DNA of 64,000 bases from Rhodospirillaceae bacterium (GCA_008012315.1 SSEL01000003.1:124001-188000), one strand, 5' to 3'. Positions 48,494-55,960 are shown, counted from the first letter of the stretch. Translations and numbers: made by a program. The notes: a model not told the origin generated them from the sequence alone.

Positions 48494-49129
48494 CTAACGC
48501 ATGACGCCGCTTTGCGTCAGGTTCAACTGGGCGAAATGGCTGTGGCTGTCGGCAATCGTCAATTTGATGGCGCCTTCGGTATTGCTCCAGCCACGCCCGA
48601 TCTCGGCCCGGATGAATTCGAAACCGTTCGGTAATTCGATCAGCGCGCGATGCGCCGCGCCCGTCACCGGATTGCGGATCGGCTCGCCACGTGACTCGAT
48701 CAATCCATCGACGAAAAGACGGGCGGTGCGCGCATCGATATCGACGGTGAATTCGATCTCCGCATCGATCGGCTCATGCACCGTGTCGAAGGTTGCGGAA
48801 AAGACCTGGAAGACCGTGGCGCCGGGTTCGGTATCGAGACCGGAAATGATCCGCAAGAGAGCGTCGCGCTGCGCCGGGCTGGCATGCCGGTCGATGATCG
48901 GTTGCACCGCCCCCCTGCCTTCGTGAATCGCACCCGGCCAGGAGAAGACGGCGGCGACACGCAGGCCGTCGAGCGGTGTGGCGCCGTGAAAGCCGTGATC
49001 AATTTCGAAGCCGAGAATCGCATGGCAATTGCCATGGGTCGGCCGGCCATTGAATTGGCAAGGACAACCGTAATCGCAATTGCAATGGATGAATTCCCGC
49101 GCCTGGATCGTCCACATGGTATCCGCCAT
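48494..49129 (-). CDS. DUF1326 domain protein
   Basis: A 211-residue cytoplasmic protein of the DUF1326 family. It has a cysteine cluster near the N-terminus, HCNCDYGCPCQFNG followed by THGNC, suitable for binding a metal, and the family segments GATPLDGLRVAAVFSWPGAIHEG and IDRHASPAQRDAL. Function is unknown; genomic pairing with DUF2182 suggests joint metal homeostasis. GGAGG precedes ATG 49129. The upstream 165 bp to the LysE gene contain no recognisable operator. Confidence 0.88.
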   Translation of the reverse strand: MADTMWTIQAREFIHCNCDYGCPCQFNGRPTHGNCHAILGFEIDHGFHGATPLDGLRVAAVFSWPGAIHEGRGAVQPIIDRHASPAQRDALLRIISGLDTEPGATVFQVFSATFDTVHEPIDAEIEFTVDIDARTARLFVDGLIESRGEPIRNPVTGAAHRALIELPNGFEFIRAEIGRGWSNTEGAIKLTIADSHSHFAQLNLTQSGVMR

Positions 49130-49294
49130 GGTTGCCTCCGTCGATTCCTCGAACGCAGCACGCTAGAGAAGAGAGCCTAGCATAGAGCAACAAAACGGGC
49201 GCGTGGATTCACCGATCGGTTCCGGAATCAGTGATCTGAAACACATCCAGTGCGAATAAAGTCTCAGCTTAGGAAAATGACAAGCAGCTTGCTG

Positions 49295-49924
49295 TTAGCT
49301 TGCGACGCGGCGCCACGTCACCGTGAACAGACCCGCCGCAATCAGGAGCGAGCCGCCGGTACGGTTGACGAGGCGCTGCACCATCGGCCGGCGAATGGTG
49401 CGCCGCGCCGCCGACGCCGTCAAACCGTAGGCCGTGGCATTGATGGTCGCGAGCACCAGGAAGGTCGCCATGAAGATCATCATCTGCGGCACGATCGGCG
49501 CATGCTGATCGATGAATTGCGGCAGGAAGGCGACGAAGAAGATGATGCTTTTCGGATTGAGCGCGGTCACTGCATAGGCATGCAGGAAAATCCGCCAGGG
49601 CTGCGCCGTCGCATCGGTTGCGGCCAGACCATCGGCGGCGACCGGTGCGCGCCACAATTTGATGCCGAGATAGATGAGATAGGCGGCGCCGATCCATTTC
49701 AGCACGGTGAAGAGCGTGGCCGTCGCCATCAGCAGGACACCGAGCCCCAGCATCGAGGCGGTCATCGCCGTGAAATCGCCGAGCGCCACACCGCCGACCG
49801 TCGCCAAAGCCGAGCGCCGGCCATGGCCGAGGGCATAGGAAATCACCAGCAGCACCGTCGGTCCCGGTATCGCCACCAGCACCGCGGAAGCCGCGGCGAA
49901 AGCCAGCCAATGTTCGAACGACAT
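49295..49924 (-). CDS. LysE/RhtB-family amino acid exporter
   Basis: A 209-residue protein with six predicted transmembrane helices and the LysE-family opening LVAIPGPTVLLVISYALGHGRRSALATVGGVALGD, plus the mid-protein ALNPKSIIFFVAFLPQF. It is expected to export an amino acid such as threonine or homoserine lactone; the substrate cannot be determined. ATG at 49924 follows GGGGAGG at five bases, better than an ATG six codons upstream. Confidence 0.9.
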   Translation of the reverse strand: MSFEHWLAFAAASAVLVAIPGPTVLLVISYALGHGRRSALATVGGVALGDFTAMTASMLGLGVLLMATATLFTVLKWIGAAYLIYLGIKLWRAPVAADGLAATDATAQPWRIFLHAYAVTALNPKSIIFFVAFLPQFIDQHAPIVPQMMIFMATFLVLATINATAYGLTASAARRTIRRPMVQRLVNRTGGSLLIAAGLFTVTWRRVAS

Positions 49925-50009
49925 CTCAACCTCCCCTGCCATGTATCAGCGAGTGATCCACGGGAAGCGGGGAAAGGCAAGATGCTTTGAAGCTCTTGCG
50001 GCCGGCAGG

Positions 50010-50258
50010 TTATTTCGGCTTGCGGGGCTGCTGCTGGACGGCGCTGAGCGGCGGCAGGTCCTCTTCCAGGATCGACATCTGGAAGGAATAGGAGACCTCG
50101 CCCTCATCCTCGTCGCGATACAGCACGCCGATGAATTCGTCGCCGAGGCGGACCTCGACCGTCGCCCCCTTCTTGACCGGCGGATCGACGAAAATCTTGG
50201 AATTGTCGAAGGTGCGCCGCAGGTAATCCTGCAACCGGGCAATTTCGTTGGGGGTCAT
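50010..50258 (-). CDS. DUF3126 family protein
   Basis: An 82-residue protein of the small, alphaproteobacteria-specific DUF3126 family: MTPNEIARLQDYLRRTF then VEVRLGDEFIGVLYRDEDEGEVSYSFQMSILEEDL. Function is unknown. The start at 50258 matches the family; the frame runs 27 codons further upstream without homology. It is the last clearly chromosomal gene before the AT-richer accessory region. Confidence 0.85.
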   Translation of the reverse strand: MTPNEIARLQDYLRRTFDNSKIFVDPPVKKGATVEVRLGDEFIGVLYRDEDEGEVSYSFQMSILEEDLPPLSAVQQQPRKPK

Positions 50259-50405
50259 GTCATCGATCCGTTGCTGTCGATCGCCGTTATCGAAATGGCA
50301 ATTCTTAATGAAAGAAATGGTGCCGTTGAAGGGACACACTCGGCATCACCCAATAGCCGCATGGTCTGTCCGGATCAAGCTTTAATAGATTCCGCCGAAT
50401 ATGTC

Positions 50406-51209
50406 TTAGAAATCGGGCGAAGCGGGCACTAGGTCAATTTCGAGTGCGTTGGCAAAAGTGGGGCCCTCTTCGTCAATTAACGCCAACCGGACGTAATAGG
50501 GATTTTTGCGATCGATGCGGTATGGCAGCAGCTTATCGCGATATTTTATTTCAATAATGGGCTTCCGCTGAGGCTCCTTAAACAGCACATAGCATTCTCG
50601 CCCAGAAAGCAAAGCAACCGTAATGGGAGAATTTGGATACTCTATTGTCTCGGCCTTACCACGCACTAGATCCGTCAAGACGTTTCTCAGGGCGACAGCA
50701 GCATTCCGATCCTCAAGGGGACTCTTCGGCTCAACACTTTCGATGAAGTGATACAGAACGTTGCTTAGGCCCGTTAAATCTACTGCATGAGCCTGAGCTG
50801 TATCTTGCGTTCGGATCCTCAGACTGCCCGCAAAGGCCGAGCCTACATCGGTGTCAATGTTAACTTTAATGCGACCCTCGGCGACGCATTGCAACCGAAG
50901 GCCAAATATCAAGCGAATTTCCCATGTTTGTGCATCTGACGGAGATTGTTCCTCCGGAAGCTGCTGAACTCCAACTTTGAAACTTTGCTCCGGCTGATCA
51001 GGAATTTGGATTCTTGCGGTCAGCTCTTCGGGCTGGGGATGCTGGAGCGGCGCACGCAACGTCACCACCAGCATCATCTTTTCAAAAGTAGCCGGCAGAG
51101 CTGGTACGATTAGGTCTCTATTATACACACCGATGTGAATTTGCTTGCCATTCGGCTCTTGGCGAATGTCGTCACAAAAGAAACACGCCGCATTGAGGCC
51201 ATCAGCCAT
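50406..51209 (-). CDS. Third gene of putative TA-like operon, unknown function
   Basis: A 267-residue soluble protein I do not securely recognise. The N-terminal 120 residues (FFCDDIRQEPNGKQIHIGVYNRDLIVP) resemble the beta-rich DUF6941-type domain; the C-terminal part (LLSGRECYVLFKEPQRKPIIEIKYRD) is also beta-rich. Its ATG directly follows the stop of the XRE gene (TAAATG), so translation is coupled to the two upstream genes. Composition is more AT-rich than the flanking genome. It could be an effector, sensor or accessory of the module. Confidence 0.65.
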   Translation of the reverse strand: MADGLNAACFFCDDIRQEPNGKQIHIGVYNRDLIVPALPATFEKMMLVVTLRAPLQHPQPEELTARIQIPDQPEQSFKVGVQQLPEEQSPSDAQTWEIRLIFGLRLQCVAEGRIKVNIDTDVGSAFAGSLRIRTQDTAQAHAVDLTGLSNVLYHFIESVEPKSPLEDRNAAVALRNVLTDLVRGKAETIEYPNSPITVALLSGRECYVLFKEPQRKPIIEIKYRDKLLPYRIDRKNPYYVRLALIDEEGPTFANALEIDLVPASPDF

Positions 51210-51779
51210 TTATGCAAATACCTCATTCCGAGCCCATGGCGATGATGTGCCGCGCGACAGCGGGACGCGGCGATCATTTACGCCTGTAATAATTACGTTG
51301 CCCGTGCGCTCAATAATGGATTCAGATGTGATGCTTACTAATTCAATTTTTGTATTTGTTACTGCGAGGCCGGGCATCTGCAGATCGAGGATGCGTGCCA
51401 TTTCGCACAGCACTTGAAAAGAAGCGGTCTGATTGTCCATCGCTTCCCATCGTTGAACCTGCTGCGGCTTCACGTTCAGTTCTCGCGCCATATCAGCTTG
51501 AGACATTCCTTTGGCTATCCGGTGCTGAATGAGCGCCTTAGGCAAATCGCTCCACTCTTTGAGACGGATGCAACTAATGTCACCTGAGGCCAAATGCTCA
51601 AACTCTCGGATCTCACGTGACAAAGACTCGACCGTGCTTTTGAGACCATCGATATAGGCCTGATGTAAACGCTGTGACATGTCATTCGTCGGCCCTGCAG
51701 CCTCAGCCGCAGCGATGGTTTGCTCAAACTTTGCGACGTGATCACGAGCGATCTTCAACTGCTTTGGTGTCTTGATCAT
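51210..51779 (-). CDS. XRE-family HTH protein, antitoxin-like
   Basis: A 189-residue protein. Residues 1-65 are helical and charged (IKTPKQLKIARDHVAKFEQTIAAAE). A helix-turn-helix of the XRE type follows at about 82-135 (HRIAKGMSQADMARELNVKPQQVQRWEA). The C-terminal 50 residues are beta-rich. This layout is typical of XRE antitoxins or repressors that pair with DUF6932-like proteins. It overlaps the upstream nucleotidyltransferase-like gene by four bases and is followed without gap by the unknown third gene, so it probably autoregulates the operon. Confidence 0.78.
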   Translation of the reverse strand: MIKTPKQLKIARDHVAKFEQTIAAAEAAGPTNDMSQRLHQAYIDGLKSTVESLSREIREFEHLASGDISCIRLKEWSDLPKALIQHRIAKGMSQADMARELNVKPQQVQRWEAMDNQTASFQVLCEMARILDLQMPGLAVTNTKIELVSITSESIIERTGNVIITGVNDRRVPLSRGTSSPWARNEVFA

Positions 51780-52216
51780 GGCAAAGTCCTTAAGTCGATT
51801 TCCACAATCCCCTTCGGATTACGGGTGCCTTTGATGAGCTGAAAGAAATCCAACATTGTCTCTCCGGCATACGGAGATGGCCAGATATCAAGCCAAGCCT
51901 CTCCTAGAAACTTGTCCTTCATGGCCTTGCGTTCATTCGAGTAATCAAGAAAGCATGGGTCGAGCATGTTCTCGTCGACCTCAGTCATGGGATAACAAAG
52001 ATCATAATCGCCGGGAGCCGGCTTAGCCGTGGCGAAGCTTCCATCCAGCCACACTTTGGTTGCACCCGCAGCTGCAAGATGACGGCACATGTTTTCCAAG
52101 CCAAGCAATAGATCCCTGCGACGCGCCGAAAAACCCAGAATACGCACAACGTCCTGCCACGTAGCATGGTGAATTCCGGGCTTCAGCGTACCATTGCTAC
52201 GAAATTTCGGGATCAT
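51776..52216 (-). CDS. DUF6932-like nucleotidyltransferase-fold protein
   Basis: A 146-residue protein starting MIPKFRSNGTLKPGIHHATW. The segment LDGSFATAKPAPGDYDLCYP contains a Gly-Ser followed by Asp-x-Asp, the layout of minimal nucleotidyltransferase active sites. The rest (LDPCFLDYSNERKAMKDKFLGE and NPKGIVEIDL) fits the DUF6932 family. As first gene of a coupled three-gene operon with an XRE partner it is a toxin or NTase-effector candidate. The start at 52216 matches the family; the frame continues 11 codons upstream through the inverted repeat. The activity is not established. Confidence 0.72.
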   Translation of the reverse strand: MIPKFRSNGTLKPGIHHATWQDVVRILGFSARRRDLLLGLENMCRHLAAAGATKVWLDGSFATAKPAPGDYDLCYPMTEVDENMLDPCFLDYSNERKAMKDKFLGEAWLDIWPSPYAGETMLDFFQLIKGTRNPKGIVEIDLRTLP

Positions 52217-52219
52217 TTG

Positions 52220-52235
52220 ACAACAAAAATGTTGT
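52220..52235. promoter_or_regulatory. Inverted repeat at the head of the TA-like operon
   Basis: acaac-N6-gttgt lies 4-19 bases upstream of the first start codon of the three-gene operon. It is a candidate operator for the XRE protein, or an mRNA hairpin over the ribosome binding site, since no other ribosome binding sequence is visible there. Confidence 0.4.
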
Positions 52236-52242
52236 GAAAGGG

Positions 52243-52270
52243 TTGACAAAATTCAAGAGTTAAACATAAT
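52243..52270 (+). promoter_or_regulatory. Sigma-70-like promoter pointing right
   Basis: TTGACA (52243-52248) and CATAAT (52265-52270) are separated by 16 bases. It points away from the TA-like operon toward the 3' end of the minus-strand methylase gene, where no plus-strand gene exists. Confidence 0.4.
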
Positions 52271-52276
52271 TTTTCC

Positions 52277-52371
52277 GCCACAAAACTGCTGCACAACTGT
52301 TCTTAGCGGTCGGGCGAGATTAGCAACGCTATATCGGGTATTCAAGGGCGGTAGTTGATCCACCGCCCTTG
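52277..52371 (+). ncRNA. Possible small RNA ending in a strong hairpin
   Basis: A transcript from the promoter at 52243-52270 would begin near 52277 and reach a hairpin with perfect 10-base arms (caagggcggt 52343-52352, accgcccttg 52362-52371) about 95 bases later. There is no T-run after the stem. The hairpin could instead terminate the minus-strand methylase transcript. This call rests only on promoter plus hairpin. Confidence 0.22.
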
Positions 52372-52380
52372 TACAAACAA

Positions 52381-53220
52381 TCAGAGCAGATATAGACCAC
52401 TCGTCGGTGGCGTAGCTGAAATGATTAATTCCAGAGCCCTTTGCCCAGCCCCTCTTTCTTTAGTCCCCATCGAGTAAGTCGTCTCCACCTCGATGAAGTG
52501 AAACCCGGCGAAGCACTCGCGAACGCCGTTCGCGTCGTTGAGGGATAGCAGGAATCGACCCTGCAGTTTCCGGAGCCGGGCGGCCAAGTCGTAGAAATCC
52601 GATCGCGTGAAATCCGAGCCGTAGTCCTTCTCACAGCCCCAATAAGGCGGGTCGAGATAGAACAGCGTGTCCGGACGATCATAGCGATCGATGAGATCGC
52701 GCCACGGTAAGCACTCGACAATGACGCCTTCAAGGCGCCGGCCGAGATCCTCGATGTGCCGGACAGCCGCCCTCGCCCGCAGGCGAGATCCGCCGGCGAC
52801 ATCAACGCCGAAGGATGGATTCTTGGCTTTCCCGCCGAAGGCTTGGCGCTGCAGATAGAGGAAACGCGCGGCACGCTCGATGTCGGTCAGGACATCCGGC
52901 GGCGTGCGCTTGAGGCGATCGAACTCGTCACGACTGGAGAAGCTCCAGCGATCGACGGCCTCGACGAAGGCCGCCCGATGCCGCTGCGCGACCCGGAACA
53001 TGGTGACCAGGTCACGATTGATATCGTTGATGACCTCGGCCGGCGGCGCGTAATGCCGGCGGAGGAAGACGCCGCCCATGCCGATAAAGGGCTCCACATA
53101 GGTCTTGTGCGGAATCTCGGCGATGAGGTCGACCAGGCGCTGCGCCAGGTGGCGTTTGCCGCCAAGCCACGGCGCGATCGGTTCGACCGGTGCGACCGGC
53201 CGTTGATGATTGGACTCCAT
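52381..53220 (-). CDS. Phage-type DNA adenine methyltransferase (D12 class)
   Basis: A 279-residue Dam-like N6-adenine methyltransferase. It has the AdoMet motif VEPFIGMGGVFLRR near residue 43, the target-strand segment VINDINRDLVTMFR, and the catalytic DPPY in LFYLDPPYWGCEKDYG. Such orphan methylases are common in prophages, where they protect DNA or alter expression. The recognised site is not predictable here; GATC is typical for relatives. It is isolated on the minus strand between the TA-like operon and hicAB. Confidence 0.88.
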   Translation of the reverse strand: MESNHQRPVAPVEPIAPWLGGKRHLAQRLVDLIAEIPHKTYVEPFIGMGGVFLRRHYAPPAEVINDINRDLVTMFRVAQRHRAAFVEAVDRWSFSSRDEFDRLKRTPPDVLTDIERAARFLYLQRQAFGGKAKNPSFGVDVAGGSRLRARAAVRHIEDLGRRLEGVIVECLPWRDLIDRYDRPDTLFYLDPPYWGCEKDYGSDFTRSDFYDLAARLRKLQGRFLLSLNDANGVRECFAGFHFIEVETTYSMGTKERGAGQRALELIISATPPTSGLYLL

Positions 53221-53366
53221 TAACTCTTTCCGTTAGTAAGCACCCGCCCCTGCAGGGGTGGCGGGACGGCCTGGGATCGGCCGGTTTCAGACGTGCGTGC
53301 GCTAACACGCGGTTAGGGGCGTTGCCTCGCCCCTTCCCCCGCCCGGCCGAGACCGAGTGGAATTTT

Positions 53367-53432
53367 TATGCGCAAATATTTGCGCATTCCATCTTGACGG
53401 TTTCGCTTGTTATGCGCATATATCTACGCATA
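53367..53432 (+). promoter_or_regulatory. hicAB promoter with two matched inverted-repeat operators
   Basis: Two inverted repeats have the same layout: TATGCG-N10-CGCATT at 53367-53388 (its central 20 bases are a perfect palindrome, 53368-53387) and TATGCG-N10-CGCATA at 53411-53432. A -35 TTGACG (53394-53399) and -10 CATATA (53417-53422) with 17-base spacing lie so that the second repeat covers the -10. This is the expected arrangement for HicB autorepression. Confidence 0.75.
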
Positions 53433-53451
53433 GACAGGGGGGGGGAACGAA

Positions 53452-53643
53452 ATGCCGAAAGCCTATAGCAGCCGCGAATTGATCAAGTTGATTGAGGCGG
53501 ACGGCTGGTATCTGGTCGGCACGGTCGGCAGCCACAATCAGTACAAGCACCCGACCAAGGCCGGCCGCGTGACGGTCCCTCATCCGAAGAAGGATTTACC
53601 CACCGGCACCGTCCGGTCGATCATGAAGCAAGCCGGGCTCTGA
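53452..53643 (+). CDS. hicA: HicA-family toxin (mRNA interferase)
   Basis: A 63-residue double-stranded-RNA-binding-fold mRNA interferase. The conserved catalytic His is His28 in VGSHNQYKHPTK, and the C-terminal HPKKDLPTGTVRSIMKQAGL is the usual HicA ending. A G-rich run ending in GGGGGAACGAA precedes the ATG. The antitoxin gene starts 28 bp downstream. Toxin activity stops translation until HicB binds it. Confidence 0.93.
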   Translation: MPKAYSSRELIKLIEADGWYLVGTVGSHNQYKHPTKAGRVTVPHPKKDLPTGTVRSIMKQAGL

Positions 53644-53671
53644 GAGCCCGGCGGCCGCCAAGGAGAGCGAG

Positions 53672-54142
53672 ATGCTGGATTACTACATTGCCCTGATCCA
53701 CAAGGAAGCCGGCTCGGATTACGGCGTCATGCTTCCGGACTTTCCCGGCTGCGTCTCGGCCGGCGCCACCTATGAGGAGGCGATCTCGATGGGCACCGAG
53801 GCGCTCGCGCTGCACGTCGCCGGCATGATCGCCGATGGCGCGGCCGCTCCCGCCCCGCGCGACCTGGAGGCGATCAAGGCGGCCGGCGAAGACTGGGTGG
53901 ATTGGGAGGGCGCGATCGTCACGGTCATCCCCCTGCTGCCGATCGCCCAGGGCAAGCCGCAGGCAACCAATCTCTCCCTCGATACCGGCCTGGTCGAAGC
54001 CGTCGACCAATACGCCCACCGCGCCGGCCTGACCCGCAGCGCCGCCTTCAGCGAGGGCGCCCGCCTGCTGATGCAGACCCGGCCGGCCGGCAAGGCCGAT
54101 CTACCTGTCCGGAACAAGAAGCCGGCCAAGCGGGCGAGCTAG
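53672..54142 (+). CDS. hicB: HicB-family antitoxin
   Basis: A 156-residue antitoxin. The N-terminal half is the degenerate RNase H-like fold (YYIALIHKEAGSDYGVMLPDFPGCVSAGATYEEAI) that neutralises HicA. The C-terminal part (ATNLSLDTGLVEAVDQYAHRAGLTRSAAFSEGARLLM) is a ribbon-helix-helix DNA-binding domain, which would bind the paired inverted repeats upstream of hicA. GGAGAG precedes the ATG. Confidence 0.93.
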   Translation: MLDYYIALIHKEAGSDYGVMLPDFPGCVSAGATYEEAISMGTEALALHVAGMIADGAAAPAPRDLEAIKAAGEDWVDWEGAIVTVIPLLPIAQGKPQATNLSLDTGLVEAVDQYAHRAGLTRSAAFSEGARLLMQTRPAGKADLPVRNKKPAKRAS

Positions 54143-54198
54143 GGCAATCCCTACAAGTCGCGGCCGATCGCCGACCTGAACCACCAGGAATAGGGCCG

Positions 54199-54234
54199 TT
54201 GACTCTGGCACGGAGATGAGAACATTTTAGGAAC
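54199..54234 (+). promoter_or_regulatory. LexA box and promoter of the zinc-ribbon/SRAP pair
   Basis: GAAC-N7-GAAC at 54220-54234 matches the alphaproteobacterial LexA consensus exactly. A TTGACT -35 at 54199-54204 puts the -10 at about 54222-54228, inside the box, so LexA binding would block RNA polymerase. Confidence 0.72.
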
Positions 54235-54306
54235 ACTTCAGACGCAATCATCCTCGGAGATGGGTCCTGAAATGGCCAGGATCAGACAGCGCAACAGAGA
54301 TTTGCC

Positions 54307-54690
54307 ATGACCCCGACCTACCGCGTCTATTGCCAAGGTCAGGTCTCGACCTTGGGCCAGGTCGGCAAATATAAGCTGGTCGCGACCTGCCAGAACTGTG
54401 AGCATCGAAGCTCACTGCAGGTCGAAGACCTGATCAGCAGACACGGTGAGAGTTGCACCTTGAGTGAGGTGCTGCGGCGGCTCAAATGCCAATATTGCCG
54501 GCATCGACGCAGCAAGGACGCTTATTCAGTCGTGTTGACGGTCGACGATGAGGATACGGTCAAGCGGATGGCTGGCGGCCGCAAAGGGTTTCTTCCAGGT
54601 AAATTCGGGCGCTTCGAGTGGCTGAGCGCAGATGATGAAAGAGTCCAGGTAGCACGCAGGCGACAGCGACAGCGCCTATTGGGATACTGA
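54307..54690 (+). CDS. SOS-linked four-Cys zinc-ribbon protein, unknown function
   Basis: A 127-residue basic protein. Two cysteine pairs, CQNC (about residue 29) and CQYC (about 61), form a likely zinc ribbon; between them is LQVEDLISRHGESCTLSEVLRRL. The C-terminal tail is Arg-rich (VARRRQRQRLLGY). No family is securely recognised. It lies 73 bp downstream of the LexA box and 18 bp upstream of the SRAP gene, so it is probably damage-inducible and co-transcribed with it. DNA or RNA binding is an inference from charge and zinc ribbon. Confidence 0.75.
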   Translation: MTPTYRVYCQGQVSTLGQVGKYKLVATCQNCEHRSSLQVEDLISRHGESCTLSEVLRRLKCQYCRHRRSKDAYSVVLTVDDEDTVKRMAGGRKGFLPGKFGRFEWLSADDERVQVARRRQRQRLLGY

Positions 54691-54707
54691 AGAGGCAGGA
54701 GAAATCC

Positions 54708-55379
54708 ATGTGCGGACGATACGTCTTTATCTCAAATGTCGATGCCATCAAGCAGCTGTTCCTGTTCGACAACCTGCCAAATCTAGCACCGCGCTATAAC
54801 ATCGCCCCCACACAGCAGATCCCGATCGTGCGATCAACAGGCGATGGCCGCGAGATGGTCAATGTCCGCTGGGGATTGCTGCCCTTCTGGCTGAAGGAAG
54901 CGCCCAAGGGACCGCCGGTCATCAATGCCAAGGCCGAAGGCATCGAGGCCAAGCCGATGTTCCGCGCGGCGATCGCCAAGCGCCGGTGCCTGGTGCCGGC
55001 CGACGGATTCTATGAATGGAAGGGTCCCAAGGACGACAAGCAACCCTATTTAATCAGATTGGCGACGCGAACGCCGTTCGCCTTTGCTGGCGTCTGGGAA
55101 CGCTGGAAATCGCCCGAGGGAGAAATCGATAGCGCCGCCATCCTGACCTGCGAGCCGAACAGCCTGATGGCTGAAATCCACAACCGCATGCCGGTCATCC
55201 TCGATCCCAGCGAGTTCGACGCCTGGCTTTCCGATAAGACGCCACAAGCCGAAATCGGAGGAATGATCGACCCGTTCCCAGCTGAGCAGATGCGCGCCGA
55301 GCCCGTCTCCAAAGCGGTCAACAGCGTCAAGAATGTCGGTCCGGAGTGCATCGAGCCGCTCGAAGCCGGCGCCGTCTAG
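54708..55379 (+). CDS. yedK: SOS response-associated peptidase (SRAP/YedK/HMCES)
   Basis: A 223-residue SRAP protein, which forms a covalent, protective thiazolidine crosslink to abasic sites in single-stranded DNA. The N-terminus MCGRY provides the catalytic Cys2 after Met removal. Other active-site marks are YNIAPTQ, INAKAE (Asn), DGFYEWK (Glu) and IHNRMPV (His). AGGAG precedes the ATG. Co-transcription with the zinc-ribbon gene from the LexA-box promoter agrees with SOS control. Copies are common in prophages as well as chromosomes. Confidence 0.94.
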   Translation: MCGRYVFISNVDAIKQLFLFDNLPNLAPRYNIAPTQQIPIVRSTGDGREMVNVRWGLLPFWLKEAPKGPPVINAKAEGIEAKPMFRAAIAKRRCLVPADGFYEWKGPKDDKQPYLIRLATRTPFAFAGVWERWKSPEGEIDSAAILTCEPNSLMAEIHNRMPVILDPSEFDAWLSDKTPQAEIGGMIDPFPAEQMRAEPVSKAVNSVKNVGPECIEPLEAGAV

Positions 55380-55471
55380 CTCCGCACGGCATCGCTCACG
55401 ACCTACTGCCCGCCATCTTGGCTTCGATCGCTTGGTGAGATAGGCTTCCTAAGCAAATTGGGGATATCCAC

Positions 55472-55912
55472 GTGACGAAGTTTATTTTTCTGGCGGCCTT
55501 TTGCGGCCTATTGAGTGGTTGCGTCAGCGCGAACATGCACACCTATGGTACACCCGACGCATCCGAGCATTCAGTTACCGTCCCGCCGGGCGGCGGATTG
55601 ACCGCCGAAATCAAGGAAGTATTCAAGAGGAACGGCTGGACCATGGTCGTCGACCGGGGACCGCAAGTAATGGAAGGATCCTCCGGGACGAATACGCACT
55701 TGGAGAAATACGACACCTTCAATACCAGATACCGATTGATGATGAATTACAGCCAGTTCGACATTTGCCTTGGCCACATGGACGGGGCCTATAATTACGA
55801 CATGTCGTTCGTCGACAATAAAACCGGCGAGGAGCTCATGGCCATGGGTGGTCGAGCCTGCCAAAGCCAGATCCTCGACAAACTCCAACAGTTCCTTAGC
55901 TCGTCAAAATAA
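55472..55912 (+). CDS. Small predicted lipoprotein, unknown function
   Basis: A 146-residue protein beginning with a lipoprotein signal (FLAAFCGLLSGC, Cys at about 17). The mature part has an alpha/beta pattern (LTAEIKEVFKRNGWTMVVDRG) like small outer-membrane lipoproteins with a sensory or structural role. No family is recognised. It begins with GTG at 55472 after a weak ribosome binding site, and is convergent with the PLD nuclease gene. Confidence 0.65.
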   Translation: MTKFIFLAAFCGLLSGCVSANMHTYGTPDASEHSVTVPPGGGLTAEIKEVFKRNGWTMVVDRGPQVMEGSSGTNTHLEKYDTFNTRYRLMMNYSQFDICLGHMDGAYNYDMSFVDNKTGEELMAMGGRACQSQILDKLQQFLSSSK

Positions 55913-55960
55913 CGCCAGACTTGCGGGCGTTGAGAGTAACCGGCGGCTCGCTTGCGGCGG

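Noticed and set aside
53221-53345. Small palindromes (cccctgcagggg; aggggcg/cgcccct) as an origin or CRISPR fragment
   Set aside because: Single copies without repeat-spacer structure or DnaA boxes; they look like ordinary hairpins in a GC-rich gap.
50259-53451. Integrase, tRNA or att site marking the island or prophage edge
   Set aside because: No integrase gene, tRNA or paired direct repeat was found in the window; the edges are probably outside or unmarked.
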